From the NCBI RefSeq assembly GCF_000247815.1, contig NC_021677.1:45668864-45732863 (forward strand): a stretch of 64,000 bases of DNA, read 5' to 3'. This stretch comes from Ficedula albicollis. Taxonomy: Eukaryota > Chordata > Aves > Passeriformes > Muscicapidae. Each line of letters begins with the position of its first letter. Within the stretch, counting starts at the first letter, position 1. A program made the position numbers and the translations under genes. Shown here piece after piece: positions 1 through 12,841 of this stretch. The notes beneath the pieces are model-generated. The model ran no database searches and was not told where the DNA came from. It was given only the letters and a program-made list of their open reading frames with translations.

Positions 1-1231
1 TGTGGTACAAAAATGATTAAATTTTTATATATATACATATTTGCTGATGAAGATAAAATGAATGAAGCAAGTCACCATTGTTTTTCATTTTGCCTTTTAA
101 TTTGAAAATCTTATCCATAAAATATATATTAGCCATGTTAATACCTGCAATCCTTGCAGAAAACAAGCAATTGCCTGTTTCCTTCTAAATGTATAACACT
201 TAATACAATGTGTTTTCGGATTCCTTTTGGGGAGGGGGCGGGATTTATCCACTTTCCATACATGGTGCATTATTTCTTTAAAATACACATACATAAACAC
301 ACACTTACATAAAATCACATCTGGGTTTCACATTTCTGAGTCACCCTTCTTTTTTATAGGCTAACCCATGCAGAGCTGCCCTTAGCAATGTCCTTTTTTG
401 TAGTGCTGTGTCTGTTGTGTGGGATTCCTGTATTATCTGCTACTTGCTAACTGTGTTCTGCCTGCCCAGAGGGAACTCGTCAGCTACAATCCATCTGCTT
501 ATTCACAGCTCCCTCATTGATTATTCATGAAGTAGCTGCTTTAGAAAGCAGGTATTGGTCATATTAGCGATGATAACCTGCATGCATCAAAAACTGAAGT
601 GTTACCATCTCTGCTGCTGCCATATGTGACCTTGAGAGCAGCTGAGCTCTGTGGCACAGCCTTGGGCTCCAGATACACTTAGGAGTTACTTTGCTGTATT
701 GCATCAGTAACTTCACCCATTAGCATGGGTGTCGGCACGAATGGATGATGTTCCACCTGCTTTCATTCCACAAGGGAGGAAATTATACTCACATTGCCTG
801 GGAAAAAAAAAAAAAAACAGAATAAAACTAAACAAAAAACCCCAACCAACAAACCAACCAACCATCCACCCAAACAAATAAAACCACCATCCTGAAACTT
901 CCATGAGACTCAGATCTATATAAAGACAGTTAAAAACAATATAGAAAAGGAAAAACCAAACCAAATCAAACCAACCAAACAAAAACTGGAAAACCCCCAC
1001 ACAACTGACCCATTAAACAAATAAATACCTCCAAATACCATTTGTGGAGATTTGCTGAAAGATTCCATTCCAGTGAATTAAGATGTTTTAGGTGTTTGCC
1101 TAGACCTTCAGCCCTTCTCCTTCAGATATCTCTAACCTATGTGTTGTTTAGTGTAACACACTCCTTCTTCTTGCCTTGAGACCTTTCTACTGCTTTTCAA
1201 TACCCAATTCATATCAAAGCATCATCCAATT
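1..1231. other. Non-coding DNA, no gene seen
   Basis: No recognisable exon or RNA gene. The stretch is AT-rich. Positions 480-600 read like unique, possibly constrained DNA with homeodomain-type cores. Positions 795-1015 are A- and CCAA-rich low-complexity sequence. The open frame across 713-1000 on the minus strand is produced by that low complexity (runs of F, W and G) and is not a gene. Confidence 0.7.
795..1015. repeat. A-rich / CCAACCAA low-complexity tract
   Basis: A run of about 15 A is followed by irregular AAAC, CCAACCAA and AACAAAC words. This is simple low-complexity sequence. It could be the decayed tail of an old insertion, but no element body is visible beside it. Confidence 0.7.
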
Positions 1232-1450
1232 ATAGAATTACAGAATGTTTAAGGAGTTGGAAGAGACCTTAAAAAACACCTACTTCCAACCCCCCCATAA
1301 TGGACAGAGACACCTTCCACTAGATCAGGTTGCTCAAACCTCACCTAGCATGGTCTTTAACTCTTCTAGGGATTGAGTATCCACAGCTTTTCTGCGCAAC
1401 CTTTTCTGGTGTCTCACCATGGTGCTAAATTTCTTTCAAATTACCAATAT
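1232..1450 (-). mobile_element. CR1 LINE fragment (3' end)
   Basis: Read on the plus strand it starts with ATAGAATTACAGAAT and continues through a TTGGAAGAGACCTT block and a CCACAGC...CAACCTTTTC block. This is the antisense order of the CR1 3' end in birds. The copy is 5'-truncated to about 220 bp and clearly diverged. CR1 copies insert without a poly(A) tail and are usually truncated, as here. It has no coding capacity. Confidence 0.85.
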
Positions 1451-4400
1451 ACAAATTAATGGTTTTGATATTCAGATGTTCTAAGAAAAGTGTGACTCAT
1501 TAATAAAAGGAAAATTAATTTTTGCTTATATTTCTGTTGGCAATCTTTTCTTTCTTTCTTTTATCTGGGGTAAAAGGAAGTCCATCAACTTATTCTTTAA
1601 TGTACTGCCTAGTAATTCAATTTGTCAAATATAAAAGGATGAATGTTAGCCAAGAGAGACAATACAGTTGGATTTTCTTGGCAGAGATAATTCTTTCACA
1701 TGGGATCGTTGATTGCTGGCATTTTCCACTACAGCTGCAATATAGCAGCATTTCACCGGTTAATTTTGTGTCCCTCACAGTCATAGACTAAATGTTTTCT
1801 TCCATATTTTGTCAATTAAGCTTCTTGGCTAAAAGGTAATGATGCCTTACCACTTGTGTGTGAATTCCTCTAAAAAGGAGGGGAAAATAAGTTCTTATTT
1901 CATTTACATTCCAAAAAAGGCATTTATTAGTCCTATTTTGGTCCAGTTTAGATTATATTCTGAAATAGCATCCATTGTGCATCAAGACTGTTCATTAAAA
2001 TATGGTATTTACAGTGGTTGAAATATAAATAGCAAAGTCTCATCATAAATCCAAAACTAAATGGCAGGTATTATACTACACTTAATCTGCATACTAAGAA
2101 GCACCAGTACACATCTTGGAAAAGCCATCAGCCTGTTTGAATCAGTAGAAAATTCTGCCTGAACAGTGGGGATTTTAACCCAAAAGGCAACTATGATTAA
2201 AATGAGTTTAGCTCACGGTGAAAGTGGACTCCACTAAGCTTAATTAGTCCACGCTGGTGTTCTCAAGGACTAAGGCTCAGCAGATGTGCAGTGACTCGTG
2301 ACATATCTTCCATAAACCCCTGGCCATGTTATCATCCAAGGGAGAGAGCAGTGCTGAAGCTTAAGCTGGTGGAAGAAAGACTGTGAGACAGAGTAAATGT
2401 AGATAAAATGTTTATTATTTATTATCACCAGCACTGCTGAAAAATGCCGAACAAGTGCCATGGTGCTATCTACAAATTATAGAAATTGGAGCTGAACACT
2501 TTCTTATATTATCCTCCAAATATAGCTCAATATTGCTCTGGAGGAACATCATTAGAAATACATCTTATTTTTCATGCCCCTCTCCATCCTGTAATTCTCT
2601 CTATTGAGATTACAGTAGGTTCTGAACCATGAGGAGGCTACAGGATGTTCTTGTGCTTCTGCTGAAGTCTGAACTGAGGTCACTCCACAACCACCAGTTA
2701 CTAAGAGATTTTACTTCACCAATAAGCATAAATTTGAGTGCACAATGGTGAAAGTCTTTGTCTCATTCTCACACCCTGAGCCTCTGGATTTCAACCTTCC
2801 TTCATGAGATAAAACATACCTTTATTATCTTGTTTCCAGGCATTTTAACCAGACTTCTTTCTTAAGATAATATTAGAGAATGTTTATGCTGCTTCCTAAT
2901 TAACAATTACAGCTTGTCAGTACTGTGGGCTCTGTTTCCTCTTTGGTTCTGGGACCCAGATGTGCCTCTTAGCTGTGTCCTACCCGTCTGCATAAGGGGA
3001 AGAAGCAGGAATGTTCCGCATCCCCCACTTGCCCTGATTTTCCATGAAAAGGAACTCAAGTGCCGGAAAAGGAGGGATCTGTGCTCCAGCAGTGGGGAAG
3101 CAGGAACACGGGATGCTGCAGAGAGTGCAGCTGCACCAGAGCATAGCTGCAGTATTCGAGGGGGCACTGCAGAGGTAGCTGGTAGAGCTGAGCTCCTTAA
3201 GGAAACATCACCAAGGATTCATTTACAAGCTGGTGACCCTTGTGCTTAAAAGGGAGGCATTTCTAATTGACTGATTTCTACAGTGAACTAACACATTTTC
3301 CCAAAGCCAGATTCATATCCTTGTCCTTATGCATTTTTTAGTAAATGAGATACATGTAAAGACTTCACATTGTTTTTCTTTTTAATTCTGAATTAGCGTC
3401 CTAATATATTTTCTCTGCCTGCTCATACTGACTTCTGTTATCACAAATAGAAATACAGCTTCTTCTAACAATGAATATTTAAATGTAATGAATTTTTTAT
3501 GTCTTATAAGATTGGATCTCAACTTGTCATAAACATGTGTAGATTATGATTAAATTTACTGACTAAATACAATCTCGGCTGTACAAAATGACATTAAAAA
3601 AGGGTGAATCCAAATCCTCCTACAGAAAAGCAAGATAATAAATGAATCCAAAGACAAGCTGCAGCATCTAGTTTGGTTATTTGGAGATTTCTACTCATTG
3701 TTTCATGAGGGAGGTTTTGGCACAGTTTAAATTACACTGTTTGAGGCCCTGACCCTGCTACTTTTACTCCGGTGTGTCATTCCATTTCTGACATTAACTT
3801 GAATGGGAACTGCAGAATTTGTATATCAGACCTGATCCAGAGGGGCATTCCTGCTGTCTGGAAAGGACTTTAAAGCAAGCCTTTAGAGATATGAAATGGT
3901 TTTTTTCTGCTCAGCTGCTCCAAGACCCAAGCAGCTGCCTGCCTTGAAGGCTGTTCTTAGCTCACCTGCTCAGTACCAGAGTACCAGAGCCATAAAAAGG
4001 GACTGTAATCAGCATAGCAAGATCTATCATCATGGCATAATTAAGGCAGTACCACAATGTCAAGGAGCATTTTCTTTTAACCCACACAATCTTAGGATCA
4101 GGTTAATAAACTCAGGAATGGGGGGATCCTGTTAAAACAATGTTAGCTCTATTATAAAAATGTCATAGATATGTAAGATCCACAGTGCAGTTCCACAGAA
4201 GGCACCAATTGTTAGCCCTGGCCAGAGCAGGGTCTCTATCACCTCTCATGGATATGTACATTTTTTGGATTTTGAACTCCCTGTAACCTTCCTGCGTGAC
4301 TCCCAGTGGCTATGTGAGTCCAGGCAGCTGATAGGCAACGGGAGTTTGTGTACAAGCTTCCATCTGCCCTGTCTATTCTTCATGAATCATGCATCAATTA

Positions 4401-6060
4401 CTATCACATTCTAGATCTGCTTTATGTCTGCTTGTCTGCTAAGAACACTAAAAATACAGCACCCAGACATAAGGCTTCAAAAACATAAACAAGGCAAAAT
4501 AAAAGGATTTAGGATAGTGTGTTGTGATTTTGTTGGGTTTGGGGTTTTTTTGGTGTATGTTTTGTATGACATCTGCACATTTACAAATCTGTCCTTTGTA
4601 TAGAGAAGAGATGAAGTTTTGGTGCACTCAAATTCAGAGAACAGATACCTAAGATATTTATACTATCTATATACAAGAGCAAAAATATGTGTGCTCATTC
4701 AAATCCAGAAAGAGGTGCTGTATGGCTTGGTTCAGTTAATAACAACAGAGCACAGTTCAGACAGGAATCCAGCAATGAAATGTTAATGGACTTTGATGTC
4801 TTCTTGAAATACAAAAATGCCAACTCTGAGACAATGATCATGTTTGAGGAAATCACAGTCCAGATGTTGTGGTTTAACCCTGTAGGCAGCTAAACACCAC
4901 AGAGCTGTTTGCTCACTCTCCAGCAGAGGATATGGGAGACAGTTGGAAAAAAGGTAGAATTTGTGGGTGGAGTTAAAAACAAAAGTACAGAAAAGTAAGG
5001 GAAAATAATAATTACGGTAAAAGAATCAATAAAACAAATAATGTACAGTGCAACTGCTCACCATCCTCTGACCAGTACCCAGCCTCTCACAGCTGAGTAC
5101 TCACAGTTTCATTGTCCAGTATGATGCTATATTGTATGAAATATCCCTTAAATCAGCTGAGGTGAACAATCCTGGCTGTGTCCCCTCCCAGTCTCTTGAG
5201 TCCTGCTACCTTCCTTACTGGCAGGGCAGCATGAGAAGCTGAAAAGCCCTTGACTTAGAGTAAGCACTGCACAGCACAATAAAAACTATCAGCATCTTAT
5301 CAACATTACTCTTACCATAAATTCAAAATACAGCTCTGTAGCAGCTACTAGGAAGACATTAACTCGATCCCAACTGACACCAGGGTACAAAAAGAAACAA
5401 AAATCAAGATATTGATGTGAATTGCTGCTTGTCATAGCACCATCTGTTATGAAAATTTAAGTCCCCAAAAGATCTGAAAATCTCCTTCTGTAGCCATGCA
5501 GATGGGGAGATTTTTAAAAACTTGTGTGATGAGAACTTTGTTTTACTGCTTCTGCTTCCTTGGAGTCTTCTTCATTGTGCAAAAGAACTATTGTTTTGAG
5601 CCAAATTGACTCCAGTGGGTTTACGTAAGGGTTTTTCAGGGAAAAACAACACTTCATAACAAACAGTCAATTACAAAAAAACATTTTTCACCTATTCCAT
5701 TGCACTTTACACGCACACCCCCCACATTTGGAGTTAATGTGATCACTCAGAAATTCTGTGTCCTTGGGCCACGTAAAATAAAATCCTAATGCTTATAAAA
5801 TAGAAATAGGCAAACTTCAGTAAGGATTTGAATTAATATTATTTCACCATTTTTAATGAATTATCAGATTTTTACAAGATAAGCTTTAAAAATTTATATC
5901 TGCTTGTTTATTTTTCTTATTTTTTGAATGCTTAGTCATCTGGTGTATAGTATGTGTTATACTAAGATTTGTATCTGGTAAATACAATGTCAAAAAAAGA
6001 AAAGCTAGGATCTACACATAAACACAGAATACTGAGCACTATGATCTTAAGAAAAGGCTT

Positions 6061-6096
6061 AATTTTTATGACAATGATAATTTTTATGACAATGAC
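6061..6096. repeat. 18-bp direct repeat, two copies
   Basis: The 18-bp unit beginning AATTTTTATGACAATGA occurs at 6061 and again at 6079, with a difference only in its last base. It looks like a simple slippage duplication. Confidence 0.8.
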
Positions 6097-7110
6097 ATTT
6101 GACAATTTTTGTAAAACTCTAAATCATTATGTCTGGATCCTTATCACATTGGTCCCAAAACGTTTCTATTTCTAAACATTCATTTTAGTTATTCTAACAT
6201 TTTTATTTTCTTGTTTTTCTTTTTTTTTCATGTTGTGCTACACTGAAGTTAAATAAGAACGAAGAAACAGAAGAAAAAGTTAATGAACAGCAGGAATCCA
6301 TGTTCCAAAATCATTCCCTTTCCTTTCCTTATAATAAAAAGTCCTGAATGACCAAAGAGTAGAAGTAAATTGGCAACCTTGCTATTATTTGCTGTCTTTT
6401 TATCACTAATTGTGACAGAGTAGGAAGCTGTCCCTTACACAGGTTTTGCCCCTGTGCCCTACAGTGGGGTAAATAAGTGGTCAATCCTGGGCCTAATTGC
6501 AGACTAGTGAAAGCATTTTGTTCCTTTCTGCTTCATAAACAAATGACACAATTTTTTCTACATATTTCAATATTATTCATGCTTCAAATTTATACTGTTG
6601 TAACTTTTTCAATAAATTTTCTTTAGAGCTGAAAAATCCTCATTGAATAATGCATTGAATAATCCATTTATTCCTGGAGTCTGTTGCCAGAGGCGCAACA
6701 AATCATTATTGAATGTGTTGGTTATTTGAATCAATAGGATAAGCGTCTTTAGATTTGTTTTGTTGTTTTTTCTAATGAACAGAGTGAAACCAAGTGCTTG
6801 ATTGTGAGTGGTCAGTTAATCACCTGGAATGGTTTTTGAACAAATGATGAAACAAAACCACTCCTAGAAAAATTACTAGTGCATTTGCCAATCTGTAATA
6901 TTGTGTAAAGCACTATTTACCATAGTATCTGAATTTGCATGAACACAGCTGTTTGCATCCATTACTGCCATGAACTCAGGTTCAGAACTCATAAAACTGA
7001 TATCCTTACTATTAGCTTAATGCATTCTTCTAATCAGTAGACCTTACTCTATTGACAAAGGAAGGCAGTGTTACTATTTTTATTTAATAGCTTTGGACAC
7101 TGAGATGCTT

Positions 7111-7284
7111 GGTATTAACACAACTTGTTCAAAGCTTCTTTTTATCGTGATTGTTCATTTTCTTCTTTTTGCAGCAATCTTTGTGGATACTTCCTACGGT
7201 ATTAACACAACTTGTTCAAAGCTTCTTTTCATCGTGACTGTTCATTTTCTTCTTTTTGCAGCAATCTTTCTGGATACTTCCTAT
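7111..7284. repeat. 87-bp tandem duplication, two copies
   Basis: Unit one is 7111-7197 and unit two 7198-7284. They differ at about four positions. Because 87 is a multiple of three, the pair yields an open frame with a repeated hydrophobic peptide (7093-7296). That periodicity comes from the duplication and is not evidence of a gene. Confidence 0.9.
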
Positions 7285-8826
7285 AAAATCGAATAATTGT
7301 GCCACAACATTTTTCTTTAAGCTTTTCTACAAACGTGAAATAATTTTGTGCAGAAGTGTAACACTGCATGTTCACCTACAGATTTGCCATTGCCTTGAAG
7401 AAACCAGCTACTGGAAGTGATGAAGAGCAGGGAATATTCCTGTAAAATTTTGGCTTTGATTGCAGAATGGGCAGTGACTGGATGTTATTTCTGGATGATA
7501 CTTCTGGGTTACAGCATTCTCTTCTGACTCAGAGATAGAGTACAAATAATTTAGTCCTTTATTTTGCTAGTCATGACTTCCATCCTTTTTAATCTTTCAT
7601 AAGGTTTTTTCTTAAGTCTTATTAGGGTAATTAAATAATTGTATAGTCAGCTGAAGAGTAGGAAGCATCTAGCGGCTACATTGCAAAGGTTAAGAAATAC
7701 AGAGTTCAGCCCAGGTCATTATCCAGATAAAGGATCCATATTTAATTTATGATGGCCCTTGCCAACTGTGCCATATAAATGGAATATTAGGTCAAACCAT
7801 ATGTGAGTTAATCATAACAAATAAGTTTAAGCACTGGAACCATACTGTGTTTTGATTGCATTTACTCAGTCATTACTGTATTTCAGAATTTCTTCGCATA
7901 TTCTCATCCCAGGTCAGGTGCATTTACTACCTTGAATTTAGCACTAACTCAGGTACAGGATGAAGTGCTACACCTGGTATGCACACAAATGGAAACAAAT
8001 CCATCCATGATGTAGCTCAGAAGTTATTCTGTTAAGAGCTTTTTTCAACTTGATTTAACACAAAGAGGTTAATAGATCAGTCTATTCTGTGGGGTTTTCC
8101 CTTCATAGCAGTACCTGCTCCTTCTTTCACTGATTGGCTGAATCATTTCTCTGCACATTTCAGCTGTGGAGTTAGAGATTTTGATTTATGGGTTAAAATC
8201 ATCTCTCATTCAGTTCTTGTTACATATATTAACTAGATTTTCTTAATTAATTACCACTTCATTATGTTGTTTCTGTGTCCCCACTGCTTCTGGTTTGGAC
8301 CAATATCAGTAAATGCCAGAAGTTCCCATCTTCAGTGGAGGGTTCAGTTATCATCTGTTTTGTCCATCATAATTTATAACCTAAAATAGCAACATTAGAC
8401 AGCTGCATTCTGATGGCTCCCTTACGAAGGAACAGTTTCCTAACAACAGAACTGACACAAACTGAAGAAGAGGGACTTTCCCCTAGTACATTGATTCCAG
8501 TCTCATCTGTGAAAAAGAGAGCATGATCTAGTGCAAAGTGTGGTGTGCACACACAGAGTAGGGCTTAAACTATTTGCTTTGAAGGTTCTAACTGATACCA
8601 AGTGAAAGGAGTAAAATCCCAGCCCACTCTTACTGATGAATGAGTTATAGTACCCTTATTTCCTCCATACAACACTGAATTTCCTTTAAAAGGAAAATAA
8701 ACTTCAAAACACTGGAGTAAGGAGCAAAAAAAGTCATGCTACCTGCATCTGGGAATGCAACCTCAGCATGGCTCTGCTCCTGGTTAACACTGAATTTGCT
8801 CTTCCACTTTTCCTTTGTGCGACTCT

Positions 8827-8850
8827 GTGCCAGCTAACTTTAGCTGGCAC
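8827..8850. other. 24-bp near-perfect palindrome
   Basis: Left arm 8827-8837 (GTGCCAGCTAA) and right arm 8840-8850 (TTAGCTGGCAC) are exact reverse complements, separated by only two bases. It could extrude as a small hairpin or be a dyad protein-binding site. No known factor is assigned. Confidence 0.8.
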
Positions 8851-10470
8851 TTGATCTGCTTTGTAAACGTCATTATTAAAGGTGTTCTTTGTGCTCCAGT
8901 GGGAAAAAGCTCAACATTATTAATATTTATACCAGGAAGAATGGGTGAGAATGATTACCCTTTCTTCTTTCATTTCAGCATATCTGATTGTTCTGTGAAG
9001 TCTGCTTCAAAATGATCCAAAATGAAAACTGTGGGACAAGAACAAATATGGGAAGACAACAAAACCTTTTCCCCAAAACCAAGCCATCCTGAACACCAAT
9101 ATTTTATGAATCTCACATAAATAAAGACTCAATCTCAGATTGAAAGCACGGCTTTAAAAGCAGAGCACCCATTTTATCAAATGTTTTTTAATTCTCAATT
9201 TTTTTCTAGTAGTGAAATCTGTATTTATTGCATATTTGTAAATCAATGATCCCAATCAAAGAAAAGAGTTCTTAAATGCTGGGCATTTTTCTGAAACTGA
9301 TGACACCACCAGAAAAAGAATTGTTTTAACTACACCATTAAATTTCCTCAGCTCTTGGAAGGAAATTTCTCTGCAACACAAGCATTCATTTAGGAACGTA
9401 TCTGTAAAATATGTTCACATTAATGCATTTAAAAAATCAGGAATGCTTTACTTTGATTGGTGAGTGACAATTCACTGGCTTAGATTTTACAGTGCTAGAG
9501 GAAAAAGGCCTTTGAAGAATATCTTAAGCAGATGCACTTTGCTGCTTTCTGTCTTTCATGTACCAATGTTTTTCTTCTTGTTCAATGGTCACATAATCAA
9601 TTGATCATCATCATAACCTCATAAATGTCTCCTAGTCTTACCCAAAGGCAGAGAGCCTGAAATCCATTAAAGTTGCTGTAGTTCTGCTAAATCTCCTTCA
9701 GGTACTAGAAGTGGTCTGGCTAGGGAAGACAGGAGGTCCTGCAGAGTTAAATGTCCTGCTGAGTCTACATAGGCCTGCTTAGAACCACATGATGACAGAG
9801 TACTTCATGGGCACGTGAAATTGTTACTGCAGTCACCTAGGATGTGCTTACATGTATCTAAAGGGTCTATTTATATAACCTCTGCAGAGTCTTGCATTAG
9901 TCCCACATATGAAATATGGAATTTATGTTCTCTGACCTCCTAATTTATTTATTTATTTTTAATATTTTATATAACATTTGAAGTGCATTTTCTCTGGTAT
10001 TTAATGGATATTTTCACTTAACTCAATATGATAACCACGTATTTTCTAAGATGCAAGGCTTTTCCCTCTATAATTTGAACTGCAGGATTCAGATTCAGAA
10101 TCTCTTCTAGCCCACAGGGTGAGAAAGCACTCTCAGAAATTATATGAATGCAACTTCTAGAATTTACATATCTATGCTGTCAAGTCTTGCAGTTTTATAG
10201 ATGCTTTAAATTGTTATCCACTATTTATTCATTAGTTTCACTATATAGTTTATGCTCTATTCATCTCACTTGCATAACTGCCATGGTGTTAGTGCCAATT
10301 GAAGTTAGTTAGACACTGAGGCAGAGCTATGAAGATCAAGAGCTTCGGCATAAAGCCACTATCTGTGCCCATAAAGATGCTAAATAAAATCAATGCACTA
10401 TGCTAAAAGTCCCAGTCTAATAAAAACAGGAGAAAAGCTCTTAAACCTCCTTTTGAAGACAGTCCTGTTG

Positions 10471-10590
10471 ATTCTGTGGTTAAGAGAAGAAAATGCTTTC
10501 TATGCACAGAAAGGCAAAGATCCAGGAAACATTCTGTGGTTAAGAGAAGAAAATGCTTTCTACGCACAGAAAGGCAAAGATTCAGGAAAA
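10471..10590. repeat. 60-bp tandem duplication, two copies
   Basis: Units 10471-10530 and 10531-10590 differ at three positions. The unit is A/G-rich, and its length of 60 keeps frames open across it. That explains two overlapping plus-strand open frames here. A more GC-rich, CpG-containing segment follows at 10600-10720, with no recognisable identity. Confidence 0.9.
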
Positions 10591-12841
10591 AAAATCAACT
10601 CCCCTCACCTTCTGAAATCGGAGTTCCCCACGGGGAGCAGGGGAAGCCTGCAGCTCCCAGGCTCCATGGGAGGACACGCTACCATTCCAATAGCCAGTCT
10701 CTACAAGGAGTGATAGATAGTGTGATGTGACTTGCTTTTCGCTTTTTCTGTTTTTTCTTCTTGCCCTTCCTTTTTCCCAGATGTTTTGAATCAGCTCTTT
10801 CCTTCCTAACTTCAAACACTGAAAAAGGAAATGCTGTCAGGTGTCTTTAATTATACTCAGCCTCTCTTGAACAGCCTGTTTTAATGTCATCTGAAATACT
10901 GGTTTTTTCCAGGGAAAGTTTAAAGAGCTTGCAAAGATGTCAAAGGTATTTTAAGAGCTCCCTAGAAAACACCAGTTTACACATTAATTCACCCACATTA
11001 ATTATCACTATCATTTCAAAGATGCAATTCTACATTTGTGAACTCAAAGCCATTGCGTAGAAAAGTGTGTCATGAAAATTATTGCACTAAAAAGAAATCC
11101 TATTTTTTGTTTCTGCTAGAATATAAAGATGAGACCATATTAAACCATTTCATACTTAACAATGTCATCATCTGCCTGCTGCATAAGAATTATTTTTATT
11201 TAGATAGTATTGAAATTATTTTGGAAAATTATTACAGGTTTTAGCATATATACAATCCTTGTTATTTTCCACGCAATTAACATGAATTAATCAGTATCAG
11301 GTCTCAGATCTCTTGTGAAGTAATGGAAACGATATTTTGCTTTTTTTCTTAAATGTATTAATGGAGATTGTTGGCATTGGTTTCAACAATTTATACTTAC
11401 CAGGGTAAGTTTCCTACCTTCCAAACCACATGAGTGAGCAACCCTGTCACTAATAACACCCACAGAACCAAACATTTTCATGCTTCAGTGTGGACATGAG
11501 CTCTGAGTCAGTGTGCCTAATACTCTGCTCCCCTCTCCTGACACAACCCAGTTTACACAACTCATAAGCCAGGACTGCATCTACCATCCAACTGCAGCCT
11601 TGCTGCTACCAAAGCATTCCATTGGGACCTGGATACATTTCTTCACTCAAAAGATCCAGTCAAAACCACTAACTAACTGAAAAGGTTAAAAAAATATTAA
11701 CCCACAATGAATGAAACCTCAGAGAGAAATTCCCCATTGCTTTCAACAGACAGAGACATAATGAAATTGTAACTTTCTTTCTAGTCCCCCCCCAAACTCC
11801 AGTTTTTTTACAGTATGACATTCCATCATGCATTATAATATTATTCCATCCACTGAAGAACCCTCCTATAGTTTAGAGTTTCTCTAGAGGCTTTAGATTA
11901 AAGGTCTGTCTAAATCATGACTGAACAGTGATGGAAAGGTTTTCAGGGTTTTTTTCTCTTCTTCTTTTTTGAATATTCCTTTTTAGCCTTGCTATAATGA
12001 GGCATTTCAAAGCTAATACACAATTCTGAGACTGATGATTTATTTTAACTCACATAACAAGAGGAGATGGGAAAAGGAATGCAGTGTGATTAGAATGACA
12101 GCTTTCATGGGCTAGGAGTAGAATTTGAAAAGAAGCTGTTTTTATCTATAAACTTACTTCAGCTTCATGGAGCAGAAGTTGGTCTGAAACTCAGAAAGTT
12201 TCCCAGACCCTGACCTACATAAAAAGTAAGGAATAAGGGCACGCTCAACAAATGACATATAAGAGGCATATTATATTACCAAAAGAGGTGCTATCAGCTA
12301 GAAAAAGCCTGATTTTAAAAAAATAGCAATGTTATCAGTACATTTGGGAACTACTCAGGAGTCAGATCATCTAGAAAAGACACCAGGGCAACTTTAATGA
12401 ACTGTGCAACAGTCAGCTCAGGTTGTGCCTTCTAAGTATAAGCAGTAGCAAAGATCTTGCCTTATCAATGGTTTTCATTAAATAAATTTGACAAAATAAA
12501 GTGCTCTTACCTGAAAAACTCAAAAATTATTTTTAGGTGCAATATACACCTGTAGAACTCATGAAAACTGGAAACAGTCTATATATGCCTTTCCTTCTTC
12601 ATAATACTTTAAAGAAACATTTTTTTTATATAGTTAAGAATCACTATGAGTCCATAATGTACCTAAGTCAAATAATTTGAATGGAATTTTTTTTTACACC
12701 CTTAAATCTAACCTGATTTTTTTTTTTTACCTCCCAGATCACTGTAACTAACATTTTTAAGGCAACAAATAAGTTCCATAGCTTCCTATGGGCAAAATCT
12801 TGTAACAGTACAGATCCTGGTAGGTTCCAAAATGGTGGAAG

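Larger units (their letters stand above)
1451..12841. other. Long non-coding stretch, no gene seen
   Basis: More than 11 kb without a recognisable exon, RNA gene or large transposon. It holds an 18-bp direct repeat near 6061, an 87-bp tandem pair at 7111, a near-perfect palindrome at 8827 and a 60-bp tandem pair at 10471. Positions 2907-3245 are noticeably more GC-rich, with moderate open frames on both strands but no recognisable domain. Short homopolymers, such as the C run near 11787, are scattered through it. Confidence 0.65.

Noticed and set aside
713..1000. 95-residue minus-strand frame rich in F, W and G
   Set aside because: Translation of A/CCAA low-complexity DNA.
7093..7296. Repeat-containing hydrophobic 67-residue frame
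   Set aside because: The peptide repeat is the direct result of an 87-bp tandem duplication whose length happens to be divisible by three.
10393..10730. Two overlapping plus-strand frames with repeated residues
   Set aside because: Produced by the 60-bp tandem duplication, whose unit is a multiple of three. The two frames overlap and neither shows a domain.
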